Assembly: GCF_000428785.1 (NCBI RefSeq)
Contig: NZ_AUAP01000002.1
Span: forward strand, 124,001 to 188,000
Reading direction: 5' to 3'
DNA length: 64,000 nucleotides
Source: Conchiformibius kuhniae DSM 17694
GTDB taxonomy: Bacteria; Pseudomonadota; Gammaproteobacteria; Burkholderiales; Neisseriaceae
Position 1 is the stretch's first letter, and each line of letters starts with the position of its first letter. The notes beneath the pieces were generated by a model. The model was not told where the DNA came from. It searched no databases and saw nothing but the letters and a program-made list of their open reading frames with translations. Shown piece after piece: positions 8,026 to 16,363 of this stretch. The translations under genes and the position numbers were made by a program.

Positions 8026-9531
8026 ATGTCGTTTGCTTTGGTGTACAGCCGCGCTCTGTGCGGTACGGACGCGCCTTTGGTGGAGGTGGAGGCGCATTTG
8101 GGCAACGGTTTGCCGCAGTTTCATTTGGTGGGCTTGCCCGATACGGAGGTGAAGGAAAGCCGCGACCGTGTCCGTGCTGCCATCGTGCAGAGCGGTTTTG
8201 AATTTCCCGCCAAGAAAATCACGGTGAATCTGGCACCTGCGGATTTGCCGAAGGAGTCGGGGCGGTTTGATTTGCCGGTGGCGTTGGGAATTTTGGCGGC
8301 TTCGGGGCAGCTTGCCGCCGATGGTTTGGCGCGTTATGAGTTTGCGGGGGAGTTGGCGTTGTCGGGCAGGTTGCGGGCGGTGCGCGGGGCGTTGGCGATG
8401 GTGCGGCAGGGGCGGTTGGCAGGGCGGGCGTTCGTGCTGCCCGCCGACAATGCGGCACAGGCGGCGGTGTCGGACGGTGCGGAAGTTTACGGTGCGGCGG
8501 ATTTGCGGGCGGTGGCGGCGCATTTGTCGGGAGCAGCGTTGCTGCCGCGCGTGCGTGCCGGTGCGCCGGTGTCGTTGCCGTCTGTGCCTTTGCCCGATTT
8601 GGGCGATGTCAAAGGGCAGCACACGGCGCGTTTGGCATTGGAAATTGCGGCGGCGGGGGCGCACAGTCTGCTGATGGTGGGGCCGCCCGGCACGGGCAAA
8701 TCGATGCTGGCGCAACGTTTGCCGGGCATTCTGCCGCCCTTGAGCGAGGAAGAGCGCGTGGCGGTGTGGACTTTACGTTCGCTGCTGCCGCAAACGCAGC
8801 AGCAGGAAGAAGCCTTGCTGCAACAACGCCCGTTCCGCAGCCCGCACCACAGTGCCAGCGCGGCGGCGCTGGTCGGCGGCGGTTCCGACCCGCGTCCGGG
8901 CGAAATTTCACTGGCGCATTGCGGCGTGTTGTTTTTGGACGAATTGCCCGAGTTTGAACGGCGCGTGTTGGAAATGCTGCGCGAGCCTTTGGAAAGCGGC
9001 GTGGTGCATATTGCCCGTGCCAACCGCCGCGCCGTGTTTCCCGCCGCCTTCCAACTGGTTGCCGCGATGAATCCCTGCCCTTGCGGTTATTTGGGACATC
9101 CGTCCAAGCCCTGCCGTTGCAGCCCCGAGAGCGTGCGCCGTTACCGCGACAAAATTTCCGGCCCCTTGCTCGACCGCATCGACCTGACCATCGAAGTCCC
9201 CGCCCTTTCCGCCGCCGAGCTGACCCATACCCGAGCCGGCGAAAGCAGCGCGGCGGTGGCGGCACGGGTAGCGGCGGCGCGGCAACGCCAAAACGCACGG
9301 CAGGGCAAAACTAATGCCGCCCTGTCGCCCGCCGAGCTGGATGGCGAAGCGGCGGGCATCGGCAGCGAAGCGCGGCAAACACTGGCAGCCGTATTGGAAC
9401 GACTGTCGCTGTCGGCACGCAGCTACCACCGCATTTTGCGCGTGGCGCGGACGGTGGCGGACTTGGCGGGCGACGACACGGTAACACGCGCCCACATACT
9501 CAAAGCCGTGGGCTTGCGGCGCGGCTTGTGA
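8026..9531 (+). CDS. comM: ComM/YifB-type AAA+ helicase (Mg chelatase-like)
   Basis: 501 residues. It has an N-terminal ChlI-like domain (LVGLPDTEVKESRDRV), an AAA+ core with Walker A GPPGTGKS near residue 223 and Walker B LFLDELPEF near 306, zinc-type CPCGYLGHP...CRC, and a C-terminal lid domain (RSYHRILRVARTVADL). ComM drives branch migration when transforming DNA is integrated, which fits a naturally competent Neisseriaceae host. Length is normal. It follows ubiK closely. Confidence 0.95.
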   Translation: MSFALVYSRALCGTDAPLVEVEAHLGNGLPQFHLVGLPDTEVKESRDRVRAAIVQSGFEFPAKKITVNLAPADLPKESGRFDLPVALGILAASGQLAADGLARYEFAGELALSGRLRAVRGALAMVRQGRLAGRAFVLPADNAAQAAVSDGAEVYGAADLRAVAAHLSGAALLPRVRAGAPVSLPSVPLPDLGDVKGQHTARLALEIAAAGAHSLLMVGPPGTGKSMLAQRLPGILPPLSEEERVAVWTLRSLLPQTQQQEEALLQQRPFRSPHHSASAAALVGGGSDPRPGEISLAHCGVLFLDELPEFERRVLEMLREPLESGVVHIARANRRAVFPAAFQLVAAMNPCPCGYLGHPSKPCRCSPESVRRYRDKISGPLLDRIDLTIEVPALSAAELTHTRAGESSAAVAARVAAARQRQNARQGKTNAALSPAELDGEAAGIGSEARQTLAAVLERLSLSARSYHRILRVARTVADLAGDDTVTRAHILKAVGLRRGL

Positions 9532-9580
9532 ATGTTTTTGTGGACAATTTGTTACACCCCCACCCGCCCCAAACCCCCCG

Positions 9581-9614
9581 TTTGCCCCGCCGTGCTGGAA
9601 TGCGGCGGGGCAAA
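9581..9614. other. Perfect inverted repeat downstream of comM
   Basis: TTTGCCCCGCCG and CGGCGGGGCAAA form a 12 bp stem with a 10 nt loop between comM and the SPOR gene. No T-run follows on either strand, so it is not a standard terminator. It may stabilise 3' ends or attenuate. Confidence 0.6.
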
Positions 9615-9674
9615 TCGTGTTAGAATGCGCCTAATCTTTTTTCCAATTTTATTTTTCCGAACTGGATAAGCAGC

Positions 9675-10769
9675 ATGTCTTCCCAAAAAACACCTTCTTC
9701 CCAAAAAGGCAAAGGCTTGGTCGGCTTCTTGGCAGGCTTGGTCTTGGCAACCATGATTATCATCGCCGTGCTGCTGATGCTCAACGGCAACAGCAAACGC
9801 GATTTCAAAAACGACCCGACACTGGGCGGCAGCACCCCCGCACAAGCAGACGCATCGGCGCTTGCCCCGCCCCTGCAGCAAGACGGCTTGCAAACCGCCG
9901 TTTCCCAGCCCGCGCCCGAACACGGCACGGCTGACGCGCCCGCCCTTGCCGCCGCTTCCGAAACCCGTCCTGCGGTAACGCCCGCCCAAACCGCCGCCGC
10001 AGCCGGCGCGGCAGCCGGCGCCGCCGCCACAGCCAACGCCCTGCAAAACAAAGACAAGCCAACCGCACCTGCCGAAACCAAACCCGCGCCCAAAGCGCAA
10101 ACCGCACCTGCCGAAACCAAACCCGCGCCCAAAGCGCAAACCGCACCGGCAGTGCGCGACAGCCGTCCCGCCCCGCAAGCTGCCGTCAAACCGCGCAGAC
10201 CCGAAAGCACGGTACGCGGCACATCGGTGTTCCGCCCCAACGAACAGCCCGTCCGCCGCGCCCAGCCCGCCCCGTCCCGCCCCGCCCCCGAACGCAACGT
10301 GGCGGCCAACCGTCCCAAGCCCGCGCCCAAACTGGCGGAAGCACCCAAACCGAAACCCGCCGCCACCGCCAAAGCGCCCGCAAAAGACCCCAAACCCACC
10401 CCGCAAATGATTTTGGAAACCGGCAACATCGACAAAGCGCGTGAAGCCGCCAAACGCCAAGCTGCAGGCAAACCCGCACCCGCCAAACCCGTTGCCAAAA
10501 CCGAAAGCAAACCCGCCGCAAGCGGCAGCAAAGGCGGCAACGTCGTCCTGCAGGCAGGCTCGTTTTCCAGCGCCCGCGCTGCCGATGCCCAACGCGCCCG
10601 CTTGGCGATGATGGGCGTGCAAACCAAAATCTCCGAAGCCAAAGTAGACGGCAAATCGGTTTACCGCGTCCACACCGCCCCGATGAACAGCGAACGCGCC
10701 GGCAACACCAAAAACAGGCTGAACAAAAACGGCGTGAACGACGTATACGAACGTTCCGCACAACAATAA
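9675..10769 (+). CDS. SPOR-domain membrane protein (FtsN-like)
   Basis: 364 residues with bitopic topology: short cytoplasmic N-terminus, one membrane segment (LVGFLAGLVLATMIIIAVLLML, about 16-37), a long Ala/Pro/Lys-rich periplasmic spacer, and a C-terminal SPOR domain (about 288-360, VVLQAGSFSSARAADAQRARL). SPOR domains bind denuded septal peptidoglycan, so a division-site role like FtsN is likely. The spacer holds a perfect 39 bp tandem duplication. No further catalytic domain is present. Confidence 0.85.
   Translation: MSSQKTPSSQKGKGLVGFLAGLVLATMIIIAVLLMLNGNSKRDFKNDPTLGGSTPAQADASALAPPLQQDGLQTAVSQPAPEHGTADAPALAAASETRPAVTPAQTAAAAGAAAGAAATANALQNKDKPTAPAETKPAPKAQTAPAETKPAPKAQTAPAVRDSRPAPQAAVKPRRPESTVRGTSVFRPNEQPVRRAQPAPSRPAPERNVAANRPKPAPKLAEAPKPKPAATAKAPAKDPKPTPQMILETGNIDKAREAAKRQAAGKPAPAKPVAKTESKPAASGSKGGNVVLQAGSFSSARAADAQRARLAMMGVQTKISEAKVDGKSVYRVHTAPMNSERAGNTKNRLNKNGVNDVYERSAQQ
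10062..10139 (+). repeat. 39 bp tandem duplication in the SPOR protein spacer
   Basis: Two identical 39 bp units encode TAPAETKPAPKAQ twice, followed by a partial third start (TAPAV). The unit is in frame, so copy-number change would alter only linker length. Confidence 0.9.
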
Positions 10770-10784
10770 TTGTGCGTATGCCGT

Positions 10785-10814
10785 TTGAAATCCCGCCCGT
10801 GCGGGCAGTATAAT
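10785..10814 (+). promoter_or_regulatory. Sigma-70-type promoter of dsbA
   Basis: TTGAAA at 10785-10790 and TATAAT at 10809-10814 with 18 bp spacing, about 80 bp upstream of dsbA. Confidence 0.6.
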
Positions 10815-10847
10815 GATTCGGCAGGGCAAACGCCTTGCCGAATCATT
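10812..10847. other. Hairpin in the dsbA leader
   Basis: AATGATTCGGCA and TGCCGAATCATT make a perfect 12 bp stem overlapping the -10 element and the expected transcript start. It has no T-run. It could be an operator or a 5' stabilising hairpin; which one is not known. Confidence 0.55.
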
Positions 10848-10895
10848 GCCGCATCGGCAATACCGTACCACCACCCTATGAGAGAAAGGAACAAC

Positions 10896-11603
10896 ATGAA
10901 TCTGTTGAAAAAAGCCCTGATTGGCGTATTGCTGGGCATCGGTTTGGCGGGCAACGCCGCCGCACTCACCGAAGGCAAAGACTACGAAGTCCTGTCCAAG
11001 CCCATGCCGCAAACCCAAAAAGACAAAATCGAAGTATTGGAATTTTTCGGCTACTTCTGCATCCACTGCAAAAACCTCGACCCCGTCATCCGCAAACACG
11101 TCAAAACCTTCGCCGCCGACACCTATTTTCAGGCAGACCACGTCGTTTGGGACGAAAGCGGACACTTGGGCTTTGCCCGCTTGGCGGCGGCTGTCAATCA
11201 AGCGGGTTTGAAAGACAAAGCCAACCCCGCCATTTACGATGCCATCTTCAGCGAAAAAGTCAATTTCAACGACCCCGGCGAAACCATCCGTTGGATGAAA
11301 GCGCAAAAATCCTTTGACGGCAACAAATTGCTGACCGCGTACAACTCCTTCAGCAATCAGGCGCAAGCCAAACAAATGGCGGCGCGCACCGCCGAATACG
11401 GCATCAACAGCACCCCCACCGTGATTGTCGGCGGCAAATACAAAGTGCTGTTTTCGTCCAACTTTGTCGAAGGCATGAAAACCATTGACGAACTGGTGCA
11501 AAAAGTGCGCGATGAGCGCGGCATGAAAAAACCCGCCGCCAAACCCCGCGCCGCCGCCCCGAAAAGCAAGGGCGCGGCGATTGCCGGCTCGGTAAACCGT
11601 TGA
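10896..11603 (+). CDS. dsbA: DsbA-type thiol:disulfide oxidoreductase
   Basis: 235 residues: signal peptide (LIGVLLGIGLAGNAAA), then a DsbA fold with active site CIHC at residues 55-58 (FFGYFCIHCKNLDP) and the cis-Pro loop STPTVIVGGKY. It introduces disulfides into exported proteins; in Neisseria DsbA enzymes matter for pili and competence proteins. The start at 10896 has AAAGGA 7 nt upstream. An unusual basic Ala/Pro/Lys tail of about 25 residues (KKPAAKPRAAAPKSKG) follows the domain. Its neighbours, the SPOR protein and uppP, are also envelope genes. Confidence 0.93.
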   Translation: MNLLKKALIGVLLGIGLAGNAAALTEGKDYEVLSKPMPQTQKDKIEVLEFFGYFCIHCKNLDPVIRKHVKTFAADTYFQADHVVWDESGHLGFARLAAAVNQAGLKDKANPAIYDAIFSEKVNFNDPGETIRWMKAQKSFDGNKLLTAYNSFSNQAQAKQMAARTAEYGINSTPTVIVGGKYKVLFSSNFVEGMKTIDELVQKVRDERGMKKPAAKPRAAAPKSKGAAIAGSVNR

Positions 11604-11620
11604 TGCTTCGGGGCGCGTTG

Positions 11621-11840
11621 TCTTTTATGTTGCACTGATTTTCAGTAGGACAATCCAAAATTGACCGAGAAAACCCTGCACCGTCATTCCCGCGAATGCG
11701 GGAATCCACATCGAAGCACGACAAACCTTGATAAAACATTGCTTGCCAAGCATCGCTCAGTGGATTCCCGTCTGCGCGGGAATGGCGGATTTTTATATTG
11801 CACTGAATTTTCAGTATAAAAAATTAAATGATGACACGCC
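11621..11840. repeat. Family A MITE copy 3, left end altered
   Basis: It contains AATTGACCGAGAAAACC, both dRS3-like arms (11689-11710 and about 11762-11786) and the right end ATGATGACACGCC. The left terminus is not canonical; instead a TATGTTGCACTGATTTTCAGTA stretch like the internal right half occurs there, suggesting a rearranged or nested copy. It fills most of the dsbA-uppP gap. Confidence 0.75.
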
Positions 11841-11895
11841 TTGGGGCAAAGCATGGGGCTGTGCGTGATGTGCAGCCCCGCGTGTTGGCACATCG
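11841..11895. repeat. Family B repeat, partial copy
   Basis: GGGGCAAAGCATGGGGCTG, then GTGATGTGCAGCCCCGCGTG, resembles the right third of family B, including the GGGCTG...CAGCCC hairpin. It abuts the MITE on the left and the uppP ribosome-binding site on the right. Confidence 0.55.
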
Positions 11896-11906
11896 GAAAG
11901 AACAAT

Positions 11907-12734
11907 ATGGATATTGCATTGATTTTCAAAGCCCTGTTGATGGGCGTGATTGAAGGGCTGACCGAATTTCTGCCCATTTCCAGCACGGGGCATCTGATTG
12001 TGGCGGGCGATTTAATCGGCTTCCACAGCAAAGGCAAAGTGTTTGAAATCGCGATTCAATTGGGCGCGGTGCTGGCGGTGGTGTTTGAATACCGCAGCCG
12101 TTTTTCGCATGTGGTGCGCCACATCGGGCGCGATGCGGCGGTAAACCGTTTTGTGCTGAACTTGGCGGTGGCGTTTGTGCCTGCGGCGGTGATGGGCTTG
12201 CTGTTCCGCAAGGAAATCAAGCAGTTTTTGTTTAATCCGATTAGCGTGGCGGTGGCGCTGGTGGTGGGCGGGCTGATTATCCTGTGGGTGGAGAAACGGG
12301 CGCAAAACATCACCCCGCGCGTGCGCGATGTCGATGCGATGACGGTAAAAGACGCTTTGGCGGTGGGGGTGGCGCAGGTTTGCGCCTTGATTCCGGGAAC
12401 GTCGCGTTCGGGCAGCACCATTATGGGCGGCATGTGGTGGGGCTTGGAGCGCAAAGTTGCCACCGAGTTTTCCTTTTTCTTGGCGGTGCCGATGATGGTG
12501 GCGGCAACGTTTTATGATATTTATAAAAATTATCAGTTGTTTACTTGGTCGGACGTGGGCTTGATTGCGGTGGGCTTTGTGGCGGCGTTTGCGGCGGGTT
12601 TGCTGGCGGTGCGTGCTTTGCTGCGCTTTGTGTCGGGCAACAATTATGTGCCGTTCGCGTATTACCGCATTGCTTTTGGCGGCTTGATTTTGCTGACGTA
12701 TTGGTTCGGCTGGGTCAGTTGGGCGACCGAGTAA
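11907..12734 (+). CDS. uppP: Undecaprenyl-diphosphate phosphatase
   Basis: UppP (BacA) removes a phosphate from undecaprenyl diphosphate so that the lipid carrier can be reused for peptidoglycan and glycan synthesis. The 275-residue polytopic membrane protein has the family motifs EGLTEFLPISSTGHLI near residue 15 and PGTSRSGSTIMGG near 165, with about eight hydrophobic segments. The start at 11907 has GGAAAG upstream and gives the usual N-terminus. Length is normal. Confidence 0.96.
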   Translation: MDIALIFKALLMGVIEGLTEFLPISSTGHLIVAGDLIGFHSKGKVFEIAIQLGAVLAVVFEYRSRFSHVVRHIGRDAAVNRFVLNLAVAFVPAAVMGLLFRKEIKQFLFNPISVAVALVVGGLIILWVEKRAQNITPRVRDVDAMTVKDALAVGVAQVCALIPGTSRSGSTIMGGMWWGLERKVATEFSFFLAVPMMVAATFYDIYKNYQLFTWSDVGLIAVGFVAAFAAGLLAVRALLRFVSGNNYVPFAYYRIAFGGLILLTYWFGWVSWATE

Positions 12735-12743
12735 GGGATAAAG

Positions 12744-12777
12744 AAAAGCCTGTCGTTCTATGGGAACAGCAGGCTTT
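12744..12777. terminator. Bidirectional terminator between uppP and rpsT
   Basis: AAAGCCTGTCGTTC pairs with GGAACAGCAGGCTTT with one mismatch. On the minus strand it is followed by TCTTT, fitting rpsT termination. Confidence 0.75.
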
Positions 12778-12802
12778 CAAGCACTTGTTTATCCGAAAAA
12801 CA

Positions 12803-13066
12803 TTAAGCCATGGCTTTGATTTTGGCAGCCAAACGGCTTTTGTGCCGCGCCGCTTTGTTTTTGTGGAACACGCCTTTGTCGGCGATGCGGTCAAGCACTT
12901 TGACCGATTGGCGGTACACTTCCTGCGCGGCGTTTTTGTCGCCCGCTTCTACGGCTTTGAGCACTTTTTTCACGGCTGTGCGGAAAGCGGTGCGCTGGCT
13001 GGCGTTGTGGGCACGGTTTTTAACGGATTGGCGGGCGCGTTTGCGCGCCTGTGCGCTGTTGGCCAT
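12803..13066 (-). CDS. rpsT: 30S ribosomal protein S20
   Basis: 87 residues, highly basic, starting MANSAQARKRARQSVKNRAH and ending KNKAARHKSRLAAKIKAM, which is typical S20. It binds 16S rRNA early in small-subunit assembly. The ATG at 13066 has AGGAG upstream. It is monocistronic and convergent with uppP. Confidence 0.98.
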   Translation of the reverse strand: MANSAQARKRARQSVKNRAHNASQRTAFRTAVKKVLKAVEAGDKNAAQEVYRQSVKVLDRIADKGVFHKNKAARHKSRLAAKIKAMA

Positions 13067-13265
13067 AAAACAAACTCCTAATCGGGAAATCAAATTTGAC
13101 GAAAACGCGCCATTTTAATCACGACTGTGGCGAATGGCAAGTTTTTTCAGCCCGAACACGCCGTATTCGCCACAATCTGCGCCGTCCGTTCAGAATCCGT
13201 TTTAATCTTGCGCGGAAAAATGTTAAACTGTTCAGGTTTGTAATTATGCCGTTTTTAGAGGATTT

Positions 13266-14162
13266 ATGGGCTATCTGCAAGCGGGCATTCCCGTTGCCGA
13301 GCATTGGGCGGACGCTTTGTCGGATGCGCTGATGGCGCAGGGGGCGCTGTCGGTGGCAATTGAAGATGCGGGGGCGGGTACGGATGCCGAACAGCCGATT
13401 TTCGGCGAGCCGGGCATGGCGCGGCGCGTGTGGCGGCACTGTGTGTTGAACGCGCTGTTTGCCGAAGACGCCGATGTGGCGGCGGCGGTGGCGGCAGCCT
13501 GTGCCGAAACCGGCTGCGAAGCGGGCGGCGCCGTGCGGGTCGAGACGCTTGCCGACCAAGATTGGGTGCGGCTGACGCAATCGCAGTTTGCGCCGATTCG
13601 CATTTGCGAACGCCTGTGGATTACCCCGACTTGGCACGACGCGCCCGCCGGTGACGGTACCGTGCATTTGCGCCTCGACCCCGGCGTGGCGTTCGGTACG
13701 GGCAGCCACCCCACTACGCAATTGTGCCTGCGCTGGCTCGATGCCCGTGTGCGCGGCGGCGAAACTGTGTTGGATTACGGTTGCGGCTCGGGAATTTTGG
13801 CGATTGCCGCGCTGAAATTCGGCGCGTCTGCCGCCACTGGTGTGGACATCGACCCGCAAGCGGTGGAAGCGGCGCGCGCCAATGCCGCCCAAAACCACGT
13901 TTGTGCCGATTTTTGCGATGGCGGCAGCCTGCCCGACCACGCCCGATACGACATCGTCGTTGCCAACATCTTGGCAAACACGCTGCGCGTATTGGCGCAC
14001 GTGCTGGCAGCGCGTACCCGCACCGGCGGGCGCGTGGTGCTGTCGGGCATTTTGGCGGAACAAACCGAAGAATTGAACGCACTGTATGCCCGTTGGTTCG
14101 ACATGGACGAACCCGTTTACGAACAAGGCTGGGTCTGCCTGAGCGGCACCAAACGTGCCTGA
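13266..14162 (+). CDS. prmA: Ribosomal protein L11 methyltransferase
   Basis: PrmA trimethylates ribosomal protein L11 using SAM. The 298-residue protein has an N-terminal substrate-recognition domain, the signature LDPGVAFGTGSHPTTQLCL near residue 138, SAM motif I VLDYGCGSGILAIAA near 163, and the NPPF-like VVANILAN near 232. Length is normal. It is followed after 22 bp by a zinc-ribbon membrane protein, a common arrangement in beta-proteobacteria. Confidence 0.96.
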   Translation: MGYLQAGIPVAEHWADALSDALMAQGALSVAIEDAGAGTDAEQPIFGEPGMARRVWRHCVLNALFAEDADVAAAVAAACAETGCEAGGAVRVETLADQDWVRLTQSQFAPIRICERLWITPTWHDAPAGDGTVHLRLDPGVAFGTGSHPTTQLCLRWLDARVRGGETVLDYGCGSGILAIAALKFGASAATGVDIDPQAVEAARANAAQNHVCADFCDGGSLPDHARYDIVVANILANTLRVLAHVLAARTRTGGRVVLSGILAEQTEELNALYARWFDMDEPVYEQGWVCLSGTKRA

Positions 14163-14184
14163 CGATTAGGAGCGAACACAAATT

Positions 14185-14919
14185 ATGAGCATTATCAAAG
14201 TCAATTGTCCCAGTTGCAAATCGCCTTTGCAAATACCCGAACCGAAATTGCGCGAAACGCAAGGGCGGGTGGTCTGCCGCGAGTGCCAGCATATTTTCCG
14301 CTTGGTGAAAAAAAACAAAAACCAAACCGCCAAACAACAACGCGCCCAAACCCCGCCGCGCCCCGTATTTGAAGAAGTGGGCAGCACCGGCGGCGCGGGT
14401 GCCGAACCCGTATGGCCCACAGACGGCTGGCCCGAAGGCACGCGCGAAGCCGCCGCACCCCAGCCCAAGCGCAAAAAAGCCCCGCAACGCCCGCAATACC
14501 GCGTGCCCAAAGCACAAACCAAACCGCCGCGTGATTTTGCCGACGTCGGGCAACAGCCTTTTGCATTCAACCTGCTCGACCCGCAAAGCGCGAACATGCA
14601 GATTCCGCAAGTGTCGGTCAATCCGCCCGCAGACGGCAGCACCGCATCGCCGCCCGCCCTGCGCCCGAACAACGGCAGCGAACAGCAGCAAAACAACATC
14701 ACCATCCACACCGGCAGCTTGGTGTTCACACTGGTGGGCGACGGACAAAACAGCAGCACCACCCTTGCCGCGCCCGACAACGCCGCCGCCCCGCCGCAAA
14801 TGCCCGTGCAAATGCCCGTCCAATCCGCCGCCACCGAGCTGAACTGGGTGGTGGCGACCATGGTGGCATTTTTGGTGTTTATCCTGCAACTGGTGTACAT
14901 CAATCTGATGTTTTTGTGA
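14185..14919 (+). CDS. MJ0042-type zinc-ribbon membrane protein, probably truncated
   Basis: 244 residues. The N-terminus is an MJ0042 zinc ribbon (CPSCKSPLQIPEPKL...CRECQHIF). A long Pro/Gln/Ala-rich linker follows, and the protein ends in one membrane segment (VVATMVAFLVFILQLVYIN) two to five residues before the stop. In many beta-proteobacteria the gene after prmA encodes a zinc-ribbon protein with a periplasmic DUF3426 domain after the membrane segment. Here that domain is missing, and the TGA stop at 14917-14919 coincides with the terminus of a TnpB insertion element. Truncation by the element is likely but not proven. Confidence 0.8.
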   Translation: MSIIKVNCPSCKSPLQIPEPKLRETQGRVVCRECQHIFRLVKKNKNQTAKQQRAQTPPRPVFEEVGSTGGAGAEPVWPTDGWPEGTREAAAPQPKRKKAPQRPQYRVPKAQTKPPRDFADVGQQPFAFNLLDPQSANMQIPQVSVNPPADGSTASPPALRPNNGSEQQQNNITIHTGSLVFTLVGDGQNSSTTLAAPDNAAAPPQMPVQMPVQSAATELNWVVATMVAFLVFILQLVYINLMFL

Positions 14920-15110
14920 CATCCTCCCCTTGCCAAAGCAAGGGGATTCCTACGGCGTTTGCGGGCAGCATCAAGCTGCTCGCAAATCACTTCGGCGGGT
15001 TCGTGCTGCTGACAACCTTACTGCATTGTTCACTTCACACGCGCTGCGGACACGTCCTGCCCTGATTTTTAACTACTGTTGCGCTGCCAAAATCGCTTGA
15101 CCGCGCTTCA
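14917..15110 (-). ncRNA. Predicted omega RNA (reRNA) of TnpB
   Basis: In TnpB systems the guide RNA overlaps the 3' end of tnpB and runs through the right end into flanking DNA. The 150 bp between the tnpB stop and the element end contains paired segments (GCGAGCAGCTTGATGCTGCCCGC and GAATCCCCTTGC...GGGGAGG hairpins), consistent with a structured scaffold. The guide would be the bases just past the end, that is, 14897-14916 read on the minus strand, antisense to the last codons of the zinc-ribbon gene. The 5' limit is a guess. Confidence 0.5.
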
Positions 15111-16215
15111 ATACATTGATTGCGCCGACAACATCGGCATTATTTGAGTAACCGCATTGCACACATTCAAACTTTTCCTGCGTGATGCGGTTTTCCTTTG
15201 CCGTGTGGTTACAAGCAGGACAACAACGGCTGGTATTCTGCGGCGGAACGGCAAGCAAATACCCGCCGCGCCACAACAATTTATAATCCAATTGCCGCCT
15301 AAATTCATACCAAGACTGGTCTAAAATCACACGGTTTAAACCTGATTTTTGCTTCACATTTTTGCCGTGCTGTTCCGCATTGCCTTTGGCGGATTTAGCC
15401 ATATTCGCCACCTGCAAATCTTCAACATACACAATCGCGTGGTTTTGGCTGATGGTGTTGGTGGTTTGATGCAGGAAGTTTTTGCGGACATTGGCAATTT
15501 TGTGGTGCAGTTTGCTGACTTTAAATTTTAATTTTTGCCAATTGTTTGAAAACTTGGTTTTGTGCTTGAACTGCTTTTGCAGTTTTGCCAATTTGCCTTT
15601 TAAGGTTTTAAATACGTTAATCGGCGCAAAAAACTGACCGTTGGAAAGCGTGGCGAATTTGGCAATGCCCATATCAATCCCGATTTCACCACCTTTAGGC
15701 TGTGGGATTTCTTGTTCAAATTCGGTTTGGACAGAAACAAACCATTTTCCGCATTTCTGCGATACGGTTACGTTTTTGACTGCACCCATAACCTGACGGC
15801 TGTTGCGGTAGCGCACCCAACCGATTTTCGGCAGCCAAATGCGTGCGTTGCCCTGCTCCAGCTTACAACCCTGCGGAAAACGGAAACGGTCTTTTTCGCC
15901 TTTCTTTTTGAATTTAGGAAAATCCGCACGTTTGGCAAAGAAGTTTTTGAACGCACTTTCCAAATCTTTTAAACTTTGCTGCAAAACTTGGCTGTGGCAG
16001 TCTTTCAGCCAAATCAGTTCCTTTTTCCATTCGGGCAGCAGTGCCGTCATTTTGGTATAGCTGAATTTAAACAATTTGTCTGCTTCGTGTTGCTCGTTCT
16101 GATGCGCCAAAGCCCGATTGAATACGAAACGGGAACAGCCGCAAAACTGTTTCATTTTGCGGATTTGTGCGCCGTTCGGCATCAGTTCGAATTTAAAGGC
16201 TTTACGGATTTGCAT
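15073..16215 (-). CDS. tnpB: TnpB, RNA-guided endonuclease of IS605 family
   Basis: 380 residues, full length. An N-terminal OrfB_IS605-type helix-turn-helix (FKFELMPNGAQIRKMKQFCG) is followed by a RuvC fold with Asp 181 (GIDMGIAKFATL), Glu 265 (VYVEDLQV) and Asp 361 (SNNADVVGAINV). Between the last two is a zinc ribbon (CPAC near 332-335, CVQC at 351-354). All catalytic residues are present, so it may be active. TnpB cuts DNA guided by RNA from its own element end, which helps the element persist. No TnpA is nearby, so movement would need one in trans. Confidence 0.93.
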   Translation of the reverse strand: MQIRKAFKFELMPNGAQIRKMKQFCGCSRFVFNRALAHQNEQHEADKLFKFSYTKMTALLPEWKKELIWLKDCHSQVLQQSLKDLESAFKNFFAKRADFPKFKKKGEKDRFRFPQGCKLEQGNARIWLPKIGWVRYRNSRQVMGAVKNVTVSQKCGKWFVSVQTEFEQEIPQPKGGEIGIDMGIAKFATLSNGQFFAPINVFKTLKGKLAKLQKQFKHKTKFSNNWQKLKFKVSKLHHKIANVRKNFLHQTTNTISQNHAIVYVEDLQVANMAKSAKGNAEQHGKNVKQKSGLNRVILDQSWYEFRRQLDYKLLWRGGYLLAVPPQNTSRCCPACNHTAKENRITQEKFECVQCGYSNNADVVGAINVLKRGQAILAAQQ

Positions 16216-16337
16216 GATGTATTCAATACGGTAGCGAAGTAGTATTTTAACACTGATTTAGAACTGCTTCGCAGTCCGCGCCTTATATTCTCCGCCCTGA
16301 AGGACGGGGCTTTACGGGCGCAATCAGTTTGCCCGAA

Positions 16338-16363
16338 CCGTTGCCCCTGCGGCAACGGTTTTT
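16338..16363 (+). terminator. Terminator, probably of the prmA/zinc-ribbon operon
   Basis: CCGTTGCC...GGCAACGG stem followed by TTTTT. It lies 25 bp beyond the insertion element and upstream of ppiD, so it probably served the operon interrupted by the element. Confidence 0.85.

Larger units (their letters stand above)
14917..16313 (-). mobile_element. IS605-superfamily element with tnpB only
   Basis: A roughly 1.4 kb element on the minus strand. The downstream (right) end reads GGGGAGGATGTCA with the hairpin CCCCTTGC...GCAAGGGG at 14926-14946, typical of IS605/IS1341-type ends. The upstream (left) end lies near 16313 with a CCCCGTCC...GGGCGG hairpin at 16292-16310. It holds one gene, tnpB, with no tnpA. 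Such elements lack target duplications. It separates the zinc-ribbon gene from the probable operon terminator at 16338. Exact ends are uncertain by a few bases. Confidence 0.85.

Noticed and set aside
9581..9614. Hairpin after comM as a terminator
   Set aside because: The stem is perfect but neither strand has a T-run, so it is listed as an inverted repeat only.
9552..11501. Long minus-strand frames opposite the SPOR and dsbA genes, and similar ones opposite actP (29099-31069)
   Set aside because: They are shadows produced by G+C-rich codon use. Their translations are Gly/Arg/His-rich low complexity with no domain, and the plus-strand genes are clear.
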